A stretch of 64,000 nucleotides of DNA from Campylobacter jejuni (GTDB lineage: Bacteria > Campylobacterota > Campylobacteria > Campylobacterales > Campylobacteraceae), in NCBI RefSeq assembly GCF_002179635.1, contig NZ_NFOE01000074.1:1-64000 (forward strand). The letters run 5' to 3'. The notes under the pieces were generated by a model. It ran no database searches, was not told where the DNA came from, and saw nothing but the letters and a program-made list of their open reading frames with translations. Of the stretch, positions 36,335-45,223 are shown in pieces. The position numbers were made by a program, and so were the translations under genes. The first letter of the stretch is position 1; every line of letters begins with the position of its first letter.

Positions 36335-36444
36335 ATGAATATTTTTTTATATTTTTATTATTTTTTCTCTATATAGTATGTACATCTTTATATCTAAAAG
36401 AATGTATAATTTTTTCTATATCCAAATAGATTTCAAGTTATATT

Positions 36445-36849
36445 TTATTTTTTTATAATCTTCACTTTGAAATCACCTTTTTGTGCTTTTAATATTTCTA
36501 AATCACCTTGTACTTTACCCAAAAACACCAAATCATCATTTGCCTTCTGTAATTCATAAAAAATACCAATATTTCCCCATGGTGCATAATAAAATAAATC
36601 CCCAACTTGTGGTTTATAGGTGCTATTTCCTTTTGCGTTTAATGTTTGTGGTAAATGAGCAATTTTTTCTTTTTTTGCAAAATCACTAAATTTTAATTCC
36701 ATAGGTAAGGTATTGTAAAACTGCTTTGAAGTTTCATTTTCTTCTAAAATTATAAGCAACTCTTTATCGTCAAAAAGTAATTTTATCTGCATTTGTTCCC
36801 CTAGTAAAAAATTAAAACACATTAAACATGAAAACAATATTTTTATCAT
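36445..36849 (-). CDS. Exported cyclophilin-like fold protein
   Basis: A 134-residue protein with signal-like MIKILFSCLMCFNFLLGEQ. The mature part, with strands and YKPQVGDLFYYAPWGNIGIFY, is typical of the bacterial cyclophilin_like family. These lack the prolyl-isomerase active site, and their role is unknown. The ATG at 36849 is preferred; AAAGG in the preceding gene is the RBS. It is the third gene of a cupin/CMD/cyclophilin-like group. Confidence 0.75.
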   Translation of the reverse strand: MIKILFSCLMCFNFLLGEQMQIKLLFDDKELLIILEENETSKQFYNTLPMELKFSDFAKKEKIAHLPQTLNAKGNSTYKPQVGDLFYYAPWGNIGIFYELQKANDDLVFLGKVQGDLEILKAQKGDFKVKIIKK

Positions 36850-36851
36850 AA

Positions 36852-37721
36852 TCAAGCCTTTAGAGTAAGGTTGTCAAGTACTACAATAGCGTTTAATGCC
36901 TTTGGATAGCCGATGTAAGGGATAAGTGCAGCTATGATATCTAGCAAATCTTCTCTACTTTGGCTCATATTAATATTCCCTTGCATATGAGCTTTTACTT
37001 GATTATCAGCTCCACCAAGTGAGATTAGATACACCAAGGTTAAAAGTTCTCTAGTTTTCAAATCAAGTCCATTTCTTGTGTAATAGTCTCCAAAGCAATT
37101 TGCACTTAAAAAATCATTTATAAAGTTTTTATCCTTAGGGGTAGATTCTATCATTTTAGTGATATTTACCTCGCCAAAAATCATATTTTGTATTTCTTTA
37201 CCTTTTGTTTTACGATTAGATTTTGTAGTTGTACCTTGCGACTTTAAAGGCAGAGTAATATTTAACTCTTTAAATATATCATTACAAAGACTTAAAAAAT
37301 CAAGTACCCTAGCAAAACCTATATAAGGTGTGGCTTGATAGATTATTTCTTTAATCTTAATAGGATCTACCTCATTTTTAATCGCCGCTTTAAGTAAAAT
37401 TCCAAATTCTATTTTTCCACCCACTGCTAAAGTAGAAGCAAGTGTGATTAAAAAATATTTTTCTTTATCTAAATTTGCCTTTACAAAACTTTCGCCAAAA
37501 GTAAAATTAATGTGGTTGGTAAAATATTCTTTATCATTTTGTATAAGTGTCAAATTCTCTGTTTTTCCAAAAAATTTCTCAAAAATTTCTTTTGCTTTTT
37601 GTGTTAATTGCATGGTTTTTTCCTTAGTAGTTTTTAAAGTTTGCGAAAAAATCGTGTTAGATATTGCACTCAAAAATATAAAAGTTTTTATACTTAAATT
37701 TAAAAAGTTTCTACGTTTCAT
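36852..37721 (-). CDS. Exported tandem carboxymuconolactone-decarboxylase-like (CMD) protein
   Basis: A 289-residue protein with Tat-like start MKRRNFLNLSIKTF. It has two CMD domains, one with GGKIEFGILLKAAIKNEVD..ATPYIGFARVLD and one with GGADNQVKAHMQG..LIPYIGYPKALN. The CxxC of AhpD peroxidase-type CMD proteins is missing in both, so thiol peroxidase activity is unlikely. It lies between an exported cupin and a cyclophilin-like gene, a set seen together in other bacteria. The substrate is unknown. Confidence 0.8.
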   Translation of the reverse strand: MKRRNFLNLSIKTFIFLSAISNTIFSQTLKTTKEKTMQLTQKAKEIFEKFFGKTENLTLIQNDKEYFTNHINFTFGESFVKANLDKEKYFLITLASTLAVGGKIEFGILLKAAIKNEVDPIKIKEIIYQATPYIGFARVLDFLSLCNDIFKELNITLPLKSQGTTTKSNRKTKGKEIQNMIFGEVNITKMIESTPKDKNFINDFLSANCFGDYYTRNGLDLKTRELLTLVYLISLGGADNQVKAHMQGNINMSQSREDLLDIIAALIPYIGYPKALNAIVVLDNLTLKA

Positions 37722-37761
37722 TTTTAAAATTTATCATATATTTGTAGAGATTTTATAAGCT

Positions 37762-38262
37762 TTACTCTTGCTTTCTTGCCTCTTTGAGTGCATTCTTATA
37801 CTCTTCATCGCTAACTAATTCCAACCATTCTACATTTCTACCATCGATTTCACTTGTGAGTGCTATATGCACCCCTTTACTTGTATTCGTTGCTCCGTGG
37901 AAATGCTTTACTCCAATTGGACAGCTTATAACATCACCTTTTTTGGCTATTACAGCTTTTTGACCTGGTACTTTTGTAATAATTTCTCCTTCTGTTACGA
38001 TTAAAGTTTGTCCTTTTGGATGGGTATGCCAAGCACTTCTGGCATTTTTGCTAAATTCTACTAAGCCACCACTAAAATCTCTCCATCCATTTGCTTTGAA
38101 CATCATATGTATTTTAACATCACCACTAAAGATTTTAGAATCTCCTTTAAAGCTTTCATATTTTCCGGATTTTTCTATAGTTTGCATGTTTTCTCCTTTG
38201 TATGTTTGATTAGCAAATGTTAAAGTGACACTTGCAAGTGTTAAAAATAGAATTTTTTGCAT
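37762..38262 (-). CDS. Exported cupin-domain protein
   Basis: A 166-residue single-domain cupin with a Sec signal (MQKILFLTLASVTLTFA). Metal ligands are His in AWHTHPKGQTLIVTEGE and His in GVKHFHGATN. A small-molecule or metal-dependent function in the periplasm is likely. An in-frame ATG with GGAG before MQTIEKSG (residue 26) also exists, so a cytoplasmic form is possible. Confidence 0.82.
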   Translation of the reverse strand: MQKILFLTLASVTLTFANQTYKGENMQTIEKSGKYESFKGDSKIFSGDVKIHMMFKANGWRDFSGGLVEFSKNARSAWHTHPKGQTLIVTEGEIITKVPGQKAVIAKKGDVISCPIGVKHFHGATNTSKGVHIALTSEIDGRNVEWLELVSDEEYKNALKEARKQE

Positions 38263-38298
38263 ATTCGCTCCTTATTTATAATAAATAAAATAGTTAAT

Positions 38299-39480
38299 TT
38301 AAGGCATTAAAACAATATCCACTAAATCATTTTCTTTTATATCATCATTTACTATCATAAGTGCAGCTTTGTGGTTAAGGTTGTTGATGATAGCGCTTGA
38401 GCCTTGTTTTTTGCCTTTTAAATTGGCATAAATTTTTCCATCTTTAAATTCTACATTACAAGCTACAAATTCTAAATGTGGACTTTTTTTCTTATAGTCA
38501 GTATTTGCAAATGCCTTAAATACATAGTCTTTTTCTTGTAAAAGCCAAGCATTTAAAAGTTCTCTTACATATAAATTAAACATCACCATAGCCGAGTACG
38601 GAAAACCCGGTAGAGCAAAGATGAATTTATCTTCAAATTTGGCTATTTTGATGTGTTTGCCAGGCTTTACATCGACTTTATCTATGATGATTTCATACTC
38701 TTTAACAGCTTGCTTTAAAAAGTCAAAATCCCCCATGGAAACTCCACCAGTGGTGACTAAAATATCACACGCATTAAGTGCTTGTTTTAAAACACTCGGG
38801 GTTTTTTGTATATCATCTTTTAAAAGTGGAAAAATTCTAGCTTCAGCACCAAGTTTTTTTGCCATATTAGCTATGGCTACATGGTTTGATGAGCGAATTT
38901 GTGCAGGGTGTTCTAAACTTTCGCCTAAGTCTTTGATTTCACTTCCACTACTTAGCACACCTATGATAGGTTTAGCAAAAACGCTAATGTGAAAGTGTCC
39001 AAGCTCGGCTAAAAGTGCTATCTCGCTATAGCCTAGCTTTGTGCCTTTTGTGAGTAAAATTTCACCCTCGGTGTAGCTCTCTCCCACCTTTCTCACAGCA
39101 AAGCCTTGTGGAATTTTTTCTTTTATATAAACCACACCGTTTTTAACCTCAACTTTTTCCACAGGCACTAAGGTATCACAACCCTCACTCATTAAAGAGC
39201 CTGTAAAGGTTTTAACGCATTCTTTATTTTGTATTTTAAAGCTTGGGAAAATTCCAGCAGGCACTTCGCCTATGATAGACAAAGGCTCATCTTGCTCGCT
39301 AAATTTGATCGCATAACCATCCATAGAAGCAGTAGGAAATTGAGGGTTGTTAGTAGAAGCTTTGATGTCTATGGCTAAAATTCTATCTAAGCACTGTGTT
39401 AAAGCAATGTTTTCTATCTTTTCATATGTTTGTATGTGTGAATGAAGTATGTCTAAACTTTGGCTATAAGAAGTTAGCAT
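38299..39480 (-). CDS. moeA: Molybdopterin molybdenumtransferase MoeA
   Basis: A 393-residue enzyme that inserts molybdate into adenylated molybdopterin. It has SMDGYAIKF at the N-terminus, GSEI, TGGVSMGDFDFLK and FALPGFPYSAMVMF. It is needed for the formate dehydrogenase encoded further along. It follows moaE by one base, in an operon moaD-moaE-moeA. Confidence 0.94.
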   Translation of the reverse strand: MLTSYSQSLDILHSHIQTYEKIENIALTQCLDRILAIDIKASTNNPQFPTASMDGYAIKFSEQDEPLSIIGEVPAGIFPSFKIQNKECVKTFTGSLMSEGCDTLVPVEKVEVKNGVVYIKEKIPQGFAVRKVGESYTEGEILLTKGTKLGYSEIALLAELGHFHISVFAKPIIGVLSSGSEIKDLGESLEHPAQIRSSNHVAIANMAKKLGAEARIFPLLKDDIQKTPSVLKQALNACDILVTTGGVSMGDFDFLKQAVKEYEIIIDKVDVKPGKHIKIAKFEDKFIFALPGFPYSAMVMFNLYVRELLNAWLLQEKDYVFKAFANTDYKKKSPHLEFVACNVEFKDGKIYANLKGKKQGSSAIINNLNHKAALMIVNDDIKENDLVDIVLMP

Positions 39481-39481
39481 T

Positions 39482-39928
39482 TTAGTCCTTAGTGCTTAAA
39501 ATTCCTGCTCCTTGAAGTTTCAAAGAGCGTTCTTTGGCATAAATTTTTTCACCATTAATGATATCATATTTCCATATAGGCGCACTTGCTTTAAAATCTT
39601 CTACAAAATCATTAATTAGTTTTAATCCTAATTTTCTTTGCTTACTTAAAACCCCAGCAAAATAAGAACTCTCATGCACCTTAACCTCGCCGATAGAGTG
39701 AGCAAACATCAAACTTACATTTTCATTTGCAAGTTTTTGACACCACTTTTCAAACCAAGTTTTTAATAAAGGCTCATATATATCAAAACTCAAAGCTTCA
39801 ATCTCATCTTCAGCCCTCACTATACCACAAAATGTGATCAAAGCTCCGCAGTTTTTATCTTTAGCATATTCATACCATCTAGCATAAATGCTAGGAATTT
39901 CTAAGGCTCCTTGATGTAATTCAAACAT
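39482..39928 (-). CDS. moaE: Molybdopterin synthase catalytic subunit
   Basis: A 148-residue MoaE with GALITFCGIVRAED, HSIGEVKVHESSYFAGVLSKQR and the Lys-containing PIWKYDIINGE. It transfers sulfur from the MoaD C-terminus to precursor Z. Its ATG comes three bases after the moaD stop, and moeA follows. Confidence 0.94.
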   Translation of the reverse strand: MFELHQGALEIPSIYARWYEYAKDKNCGALITFCGIVRAEDEIEALSFDIYEPLLKTWFEKWCQKLANENVSLMFAHSIGEVKVHESSYFAGVLSKQRKLGLKLINDFVEDFKASAPIWKYDIINGEKIYAKERSLKLQGAGILSTKD

Positions 39929-39931
39929 AAC

Positions 39932-40153
39932 TCATCCTCCACAAACCGGTGGTAATAAACAAATTTTATCCCCATCTTTTAAGGTAGTTTCATCATCAAA
40001 AACCATTTCATCATTTAAGGCAACTGCACAAAGATCAAGCCATTCTTTTAAGCTTTCATCTTGTCCTAAAATTGCTTTTAATTCTTTAAGATTGCTTACA
40101 TTTAGTTCTAAGCTTTCTTTGTTAATTGGCCCTAGAAATTCAACTTTTACCAT
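39932..40153 (-). CDS. moaD: Molybdopterin synthase sulfur carrier subunit
   Basis: A 73-residue ubiquitin-like protein ending in the diagnostic Gly-Gly (LLPPVCGG) that is thiocarboxylated. It starts 11 bases after the multicopper oxidase gene and is followed by moaE. Confidence 0.93.
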   Translation of the reverse strand: MVKVEFLGPINKESLELNVSNLKELKAILGQDESLKEWLDLCAVALNDEMVFDDETTLKDGDKICLLPPVCGG

Positions 40154-40164
40154 TTTTTTTACCT

Positions 40165-41709
40165 TTATTCTTTGATTTTTAAAATTCCCATCATTCCAAG
40201 ATCTTCATGCTCTAAAATATGGCAGTGAAACATTCTAATACCGGTAAATTTTTGACTCATTCTAAGTCTTAATTCTTCTCCAGGTTTTACATTAATCGTA
40301 TCTTGCAATGCTCTGAATTTTGCTTTTGTTATTTTACCCTTAAATTTAGAAGATATGAGTTCAAATTGTGTTCCGTGTATATGGAAAGGATGATCCATAT
40401 GCGATTTGTTTTTTACTACCCATTCTTCTACCTCATTTAATTTTGAGGTTAAATCCGTTCTATTCATATCAAATGTTTTACCATTGATTAAAAACATAGA
40501 AGCAAGGCTTTTTTTGATTTCTTCTTCACTTTTTTTACTAATACCATGCATTTGCATATGATCTTCATTCATAATCACTTCTTTAAAGCTTGTAGCTTCT
40601 TTTAAAGGTGGAAATTCGCGTAATTTTTCCGGTATGTTTTCTATAGTTTTTTCTATTTTAAGATCAGCTAACATAAGAGTGTAAGGTTTTTCTTTAACAA
40701 GCATTTTATCGCGGTCATAATAAGTACTTTCAAGTTTAAAATCGCCCTTACTTGCTTTGATTAGCACTTCTACTCTTGAAGCGGGACTTAAAAATAACTC
40801 ATCTAACTCAACACCTTTTTCTATAAGCCCTCCATCAGTTCCTACTAAAATAAATTTAGCACCTTTAATGCGTAAATTTAAATATCTTGCCGCACAAAAA
40901 TTATAAATACGAATTCTTTGAGCTTTGTCAAGTGTTATTTTTGGCTTTAATTGTCCATTAATAAGAACTAAATTTCCTTCTCTACCATTTAGCCAATCAA
41001 ATAAATTATTATCAGGAATTTGTGCGTTTTCATCTAAACGCAAATCACTAATCACCCAATCTTGTTCTTGTAAATGCGACAACGCGTCTTTTTTGGCTTT
41101 TACTACAAACACCCCTGCTAAGCCTTTATAAACTTGCTTTGCTGTGGTGTAGTGTGGGTGTGGATGATACCAGTAAGTTCCTGCTGAATTTTCTCCAAGT
41201 TTAAAGCGATAAATTCTTTCTCTGCCAGGCATGATAGGATCGTGTGGGTTGCCATCTTGCTCAGGTGGTATGTCAAGTCCATGCCAGTGGATAGTAGTTG
41301 GCTCTTTTAAACTATTTTTTACCAAAATTTCCACAGTATCACCTTCATAAACTTCTATTTTAGGTCCAGGTATAGAGCCATTGTAAGTAAAGCATTTTGT
41401 TTTTTTACCTTTAATAAGTTCTATTTGACTTTCTTTGATTTCTATACTTGATCTAAAGAAATTTTTCTTTGTACTTGTGTTTTTTAGAAGTTTTAAATTT
41501 GCTAATGTTTGTCCGCTAGGAAAGTCTTTTTCATCGAGTAGTTTAATGTTTGGATTTTCTAGTTTTATAAAAGAAGTATTGATTTCTTTTACATCTTTTT
41601 GTGTATGTTTTGAGTGCATATTATGATGAGAATGATCTCCCATTGCATAAGCACTGCTAATACTTGCTAAACCTAAAGCATTAAATTTTAAAAATAACCT
41701 TCTGTTCAT
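40165..41709 (-). CDS. cueO: Multicopper oxidase CueO
   Basis: A 514-residue periplasmic copper oxidase for copper tolerance. The N-terminus MNRRLFLKFNALGL is a Tat signal followed by a His-rich stretch. Copper sites are HWHG, WYHPHPH, HPFHIHG and HCHILEHEDLGM (type 1 Met included). It is first in an operon with moaD-moaE-moeA. A divergent promoter region (41710-41854) is shared with nspC. Confidence 0.94.
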   Translation of the reverse strand: MNRRLFLKFNALGLASISSAYAMGDHSHHNMHSKHTQKDVKEINTSFIKLENPNIKLLDEKDFPSGQTLANLKLLKNTSTKKNFFRSSIEIKESQIELIKGKKTKCFTYNGSIPGPKIEVYEGDTVEILVKNSLKEPTTIHWHGLDIPPEQDGNPHDPIMPGRERIYRFKLGENSAGTYWYHPHPHYTTAKQVYKGLAGVFVVKAKKDALSHLQEQDWVISDLRLDENAQIPDNNLFDWLNGREGNLVLINGQLKPKITLDKAQRIRIYNFCAARYLNLRIKGAKFILVGTDGGLIEKGVELDELFLSPASRVEVLIKASKGDFKLESTYYDRDKMLVKEKPYTLMLADLKIEKTIENIPEKLREFPPLKEATSFKEVIMNEDHMQMHGISKKSEEEIKKSLASMFLINGKTFDMNRTDLTSKLNEVEEWVVKNKSHMDHPFHIHGTQFELISSKFKGKITKAKFRALQDTINVKPGEELRLRMSQKFTGIRMFHCHILEHEDLGMMGILKIKE

Positions 41710-41854
41710 TAAATTTTCACTCCTAAATTAATTTTGATTTGGATTTTGATTATAACTATTATTTGATTAATGATGGTAAATTATAAAAACAAGATATAAT
41801 TTTAATATGATTTGTTATACAAGTGGTTTTAAATTAAAAAATTAAGGACAAATA

Positions 41855-43018
41855 ATGCTAATTAAAAATCATCTAGATAAAGACTTTCAAACCCCTGCTT
41901 ATATTTTAGAAGAAGACAAGCTTAGAAAAAATTGTGAGCTTTTGGCTAAAGTGAGCGAGCAAAGTGGAGCAAAAGTTTTGCTTGCCCTAAAGGGTTTTGC
42001 TTTTTCAGGTGCTATGGATATAGTGGGCGAGTATTTATCAGGTTGTACTTGTAGCGGGCTTTGGGAAGCTAAATTTGCAAAAGAATATATGAACAAAGAA
42101 ATTCATACTTTTTCACCTGCTTTTAAAGATGATGAAATAGATGAAATCATAGATCTTTCACACCATATAGTATTTAACTCTTTTAATCAGTTTAAAAAAT
42201 TTAAAGATAAAGCAAGCCACAAATTTCTTGGTTTGCGTTGTAATCCAGAGCTTTCAGTGGCTCCAAAAGAACTTTATAATCCTTGTGGTAGATTTTCAAG
42301 ATTAGGAATTCGTGCGATTGATTTTGAAAATGAAGATTTAAGTGCCTTAAGTGGGCTTCATTTTCATGCTTTATGTGAAGAAAGTGCACATTCTTTAGAG
42401 CTTGTGTTAAATGCTTTTGAAGCTAAATTTTCAAAATTTATTAAAAATATGAAATGGGTTAATTTTGGCGGGGGTCATCACATTACAAAAGAAGGCTATG
42501 ACACGCAAAAACTAATTGATCTTTGTAAAAAATTTAGCGATAAATATGGAGTGCAAGTGTATCTTGAGCCAGGTGAGGCTGTGGGTTGGCAGTGTGGAAC
42601 TTTAGTTGCAAGTGTGATAGACATAGTAGAAAATGAGAAAAAAATAGCTATTTTAGATACTTCAAGCGAAGCTCATATGCCAGATACTATCATCATGCCT
42701 TATACAAGCGAGGTTTTAAATGCTAGAATTTTATCAAGTCGTGATGGGGAAAAATATAGCGAGTTAAAAGAAAATGAATTTGCTTATTTACTTGGTGGTA
42801 ATACTTGCCTAGCAGGAGATATCATGGGTGAGTATGCTTTTACTCAAGAGTTAAAAATAGGACAAAAAATAGTATTTTTAGATCAAATTCATTATTCTAT
42901 AGTTAAAAACACCACTTTTAATGGAGTAAGACTTCCAAATTTAATGTTCTTGGATAAGAATGAAAATTTATCTATGGTAAGAGAATTTGGCTATGAAAAT
43001 TATTCAAAAAGAAACTAA
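41855..43018 (+). CDS. nspC: Carboxynorspermidine/carboxyspermidine decarboxylase
   Basis: A 387-residue PLP enzyme of the alanine-racemase/ornithine-decarboxylase fold. It has the PLP lysine in LLALKGFA, WVNFGGGHHITKEGYD, and the LAGDIMGEYAF substrate region with the Cys of NTCLAGD. It makes spermidine by the carboxyspermidine route used in Campylobacter. The ATG follows AAGGAC. Confidence 0.94.
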   Translation: MLIKNHLDKDFQTPAYILEEDKLRKNCELLAKVSEQSGAKVLLALKGFAFSGAMDIVGEYLSGCTCSGLWEAKFAKEYMNKEIHTFSPAFKDDEIDEIIDLSHHIVFNSFNQFKKFKDKASHKFLGLRCNPELSVAPKELYNPCGRFSRLGIRAIDFENEDLSALSGLHFHALCEESAHSLELVLNAFEAKFSKFIKNMKWVNFGGGHHITKEGYDTQKLIDLCKKFSDKYGVQVYLEPGEAVGWQCGTLVASVIDIVENEKKIAILDTSSEAHMPDTIIMPYTSEVLNARILSSRDGEKYSELKENEFAYLLGGNTCLAGDIMGEYAFTQELKIGQKIVFLDQIHYSIVKNTTFNGVRLPNLMFLDKNENLSMVREFGYENYSKRN

Positions 43019-43113
43019 AAATTGAGTTTTTTTGTAGTTTTTTGCAAATTTATGTTTTTTAAATAAAACTTTTTTTAAAATAAAAATGGAAACTGAAAAT
43101 TAACAAAACTACA

Positions 43114-43134
43114 ACGCTAAGCTTTTTCTAGCGT
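43114..43134. promoter_or_regulatory. Inverted repeat upstream of fdhC, possible regulator site
   Basis: ACGCTA and TAGCGT flank nine bases, 20 bases before the fdhC ATG. It could be an operator, perhaps for the ModE-like protein since ModE sites are built on similar half-sites, or a terminator for nspC. Neither is shown. Confidence 0.35.
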
Positions 43135-43154
43135 GTAATGTTTAGGAGTAATTT

Positions 43155-44084
43155 ATGCATAGGGTTATACTAGCTCTTTTAGCCTGTTTTAACTTTCTAT
43201 TTGCTCAAGAAAATTTTGAAGTTAAAAATACTCAAATTTGGGATGTGCAAAGAGTGATGAATATAGAAAGTTATCAAAATTTTGGTGCTTTGTGGACTAA
43301 ACTGCAAGGTGAGTATATTGCAAGTGCTGTTTTGATTATACTTATAGTGGTTATTTCAGCTTTTGCATTGCACTATATGGTCATAGGTCCAAAGAAATTT
43401 TCTCATGATGGTAAGAAAATTTATGCTTTTTCAGTATTTGAAAGATTGTTTCATTTTGTAGCGGCAATTTCTTGGATTATCCTTGTGCCAACCGGACTTA
43501 TTATGATTTTTGGATCGTATTTTGGTGGTGGATTTTTTGTAAGAATGTGTAAAAACTTACATGGCATTGCTACCATTTTATTTATCATTTCTATCATTCC
43601 TATGCTTTTGTGTTGGATTAAAAGAATGCTTCCTGCAAGTTATGATTTAAGATGGATGATGATAGTAGGTGGATATTTAAGCAAAGAGAAAAAACCTGTT
43701 CCTGCGGGTAAGTTTAATTTTGGTCAAAAATCTTGGTATTATATAGCTGTTTTTGGTGGCTTTTTGATGATAATCACCGGTGCGTTTATGTTTTTCCTTG
43801 ATTTTAATTCTACTTCCTTACAGTCTATTTTTGGAATTTCTCATATAGATATTTTAAGAGCTTCAGCTATCATCCATAATATTTTGGGTATTTTATGTGC
43901 GGTATTTTTTGCTATTCATATTTATATGGCTGTATTTGCTATTAAAGGAAGTATCCACTCTATGATTAGTGGTTATAAGGAAGAAGAGGAAGTTTATATT
44001 TTACACTCTTATTGGTATAAAGAATTAAGCGATAAAAAACAAATCAATCCATCATTTACTTACGATTCTAAAACAAAATTTTAA
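43155..44084 (+). CDS. fdhC: Formate dehydrogenase cytochrome b subunit
   Basis: A 309-residue membrane subunit. It has a cleavable N-terminal signal (MHRVILALLACFNFLFA) and then membrane helices with haem His residues in FERLFHFVAA, KNLHGIA, IIHNILG and AIHIYMAVFA. It passes electrons from FdhB to menaquinone. It lies upstream of the fdh chaperone gene, not after fdhB as I recall in C. jejuni, with its own leader and AGGAG. Confidence 0.92.
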   Translation: MHRVILALLACFNFLFAQENFEVKNTQIWDVQRVMNIESYQNFGALWTKLQGEYIASAVLIILIVVISAFALHYMVIGPKKFSHDGKKIYAFSVFERLFHFVAAISWIILVPTGLIMIFGSYFGGGFFVRMCKNLHGIATILFIISIIPMLLCWIKRMLPASYDLRWMMIVGGYLSKEKKPVPAGKFNFGQKSWYYIAVFGGFLMIITGAFMFFLDFNSTSLQSIFGISHIDILRASAIIHNILGILCAVFFAIHIYMAVFAIKGSIHSMISGYKEEEEVYILHSYWYKELSDKKQINPSFTYDSKTKF

Positions 44085-44147
44085 AATCTCACTTGATTTT
44101 TTTAAATTTTCCTTGTTATAATCAAATAAAAATAACAAGGAAAATTA

Positions 44148-44828
44148 ATGATACAAGATATTGATCTTTCGCGCAAATATTTTTATGAATTTTTTTCAAA
44201 AGCTTTTAATTTTATCGATGAAAAAGAGTTTAAAATTTGGCATGAACAAGTTTTAGTTTTAGCTCAAAGCCCTTTAGATGATAGTTTAAAGTCTGATTTT
44301 GAAAAACTTAGTGCATGTGATTTTGCAAGTTTTAAAGAAGAACAAAATGCGGTGTTTTTTGATTTTTCTTATGTGAATGTACCTATTAGTGCTTCTTTTT
44401 ACGATGAGGGTAGAGATGATGGTAAAATGAAGCTTCAAGCTTGTGAAATCATTAGAAAAACCAAATTTAGAAAAAAAGAAGATTGCAGACAAAGTGAAGA
44501 TGAATTTGGCTTTTTATTTGCTTTTATGGCAAGTATTATTGAGCATGATTTAAAAGTTGCACAGCAATTATTTCGTTTTGTGATAAACCCTGTGATAGAT
44601 GAGTTTATAGAAAAATTACAAATCCACAAAAACTCAAATTTTTACATTGCTATTGCTAATATTATGAAAGTCTTTTTTGCAAACGAAAGGGCTTATTTAG
44701 AAGTACAAGCGCCTGTAAAAAAAGAAGGTAAAAGTATAGCAGATGAAGCTTTACAAAGACTTCCTTATGAACCAAGACTTCCTACTAAATTTAGCAAAAC
44801 AAATATAGAAGAACTTAGCAAATTATAA
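44148..44828 (+). CDS. TorD/NarJ-family chaperone for formate dehydrogenase (Cj1514-type)
   Basis: A 226-residue all-helical cytoplasmic protein of the TorD-like family of molybdoenzyme maturation chaperones. It has YFYEFFSKAF at the start and FFANERAYLE late. It lies directly ahead of the Tat-exported fdh genes and likely guards FdhA until the cofactor is inserted. Own promoter TATAAT at about 44114. Confidence 0.82.
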   Translation: MIQDIDLSRKYFYEFFSKAFNFIDEKEFKIWHEQVLVLAQSPLDDSLKSDFEKLSACDFASFKEEQNAVFFDFSYVNVPISASFYDEGRDDGKMKLQACEIIRKTKFRKKEDCRQSEDEFGFLFAFMASIIEHDLKVAQQLFRFVINPVIDEFIEKLQIHKNSNFYIAIANIMKVFFANERAYLEVQAPVKKEGKSIADEALQRLPYEPRLPTKFSKTNIEELSKL

Positions 44829-44832
44829 AAAT

Positions 44833-44864
44833 TAATATGTATTTTGTTACCAAAATACATATTA
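44833..44864. terminator. Perfect 14-bp hairpin between the chaperone and fdh small-protein genes
   Basis: TAATATGTATTTTG pairs exactly with CAAAATACATATTA around TTAC. It lies four bases after the chaperone stop. It has no T-run, so it may be a terminator, an operator or both. The rest of 44829-45003 is AT-rich leader with no gene. Confidence 0.55.
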
Positions 44865-45003
44865 TCAAAATCATCTTTTTATGAAAATAGAAATTAAATA
44901 AAATCTTAAGTGAAAATATGCAAAATTTACTCTGTTAAGTGTGTAAATACTTTGAAAATAAGTATTTATAGTTATTCTTTACTTTTATTTCAAAGGAGAG
45001 AAC

Positions 45004-45207
45004 ATGGAGGCCAATCAAAGAAGGGATTTTTTAAAAAAATCTTTGAAAATTGGTGCTTTAGGGGTAGTAGCTGGGGCAAGTGTGAATGCTTTAGCTAAAG
45101 ATGATTACCAAGAGCAAAATACCGTAGTTTTAGGAAAAAGTACTAAAAAAGAAGTGCTTTATAAAAAAACTATGCATTGGGAAAAATACTACAAAATAGC
45201 TTATTAA
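45004..45207 (+). CDS. Small Tat-signal formate dehydrogenase accessory protein (Cj1513-type)
   Basis: A 67-residue protein with an N-terminal Tat motif NQRRDFLKKS and a hydrophobic stretch, then about 35 residues ending KTMHWEKYYKIAY. It is conserved ahead of fdhA in many epsilonproteobacteria and is sometimes called FdhX-like. GGAGAG precedes the ATG, and fdhA starts 16 bases after the stop. Role unknown, probably assembly or export. Confidence 0.85.
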   Translation: MEANQRRDFLKKSLKIGALGVVAGASVNALAKDDYQEQNTVVLGKSTKKEVLYKKTMHWEKYYKIAY

Positions 45208-45223
45208 TTAAGAAAGGAAGAAG

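Noticed and set aside
41899-42389. Minus-strand open frames within nspC
   Set aside because: They are shadows of a clear gene on the plus strand, without RBS or recognisable product.
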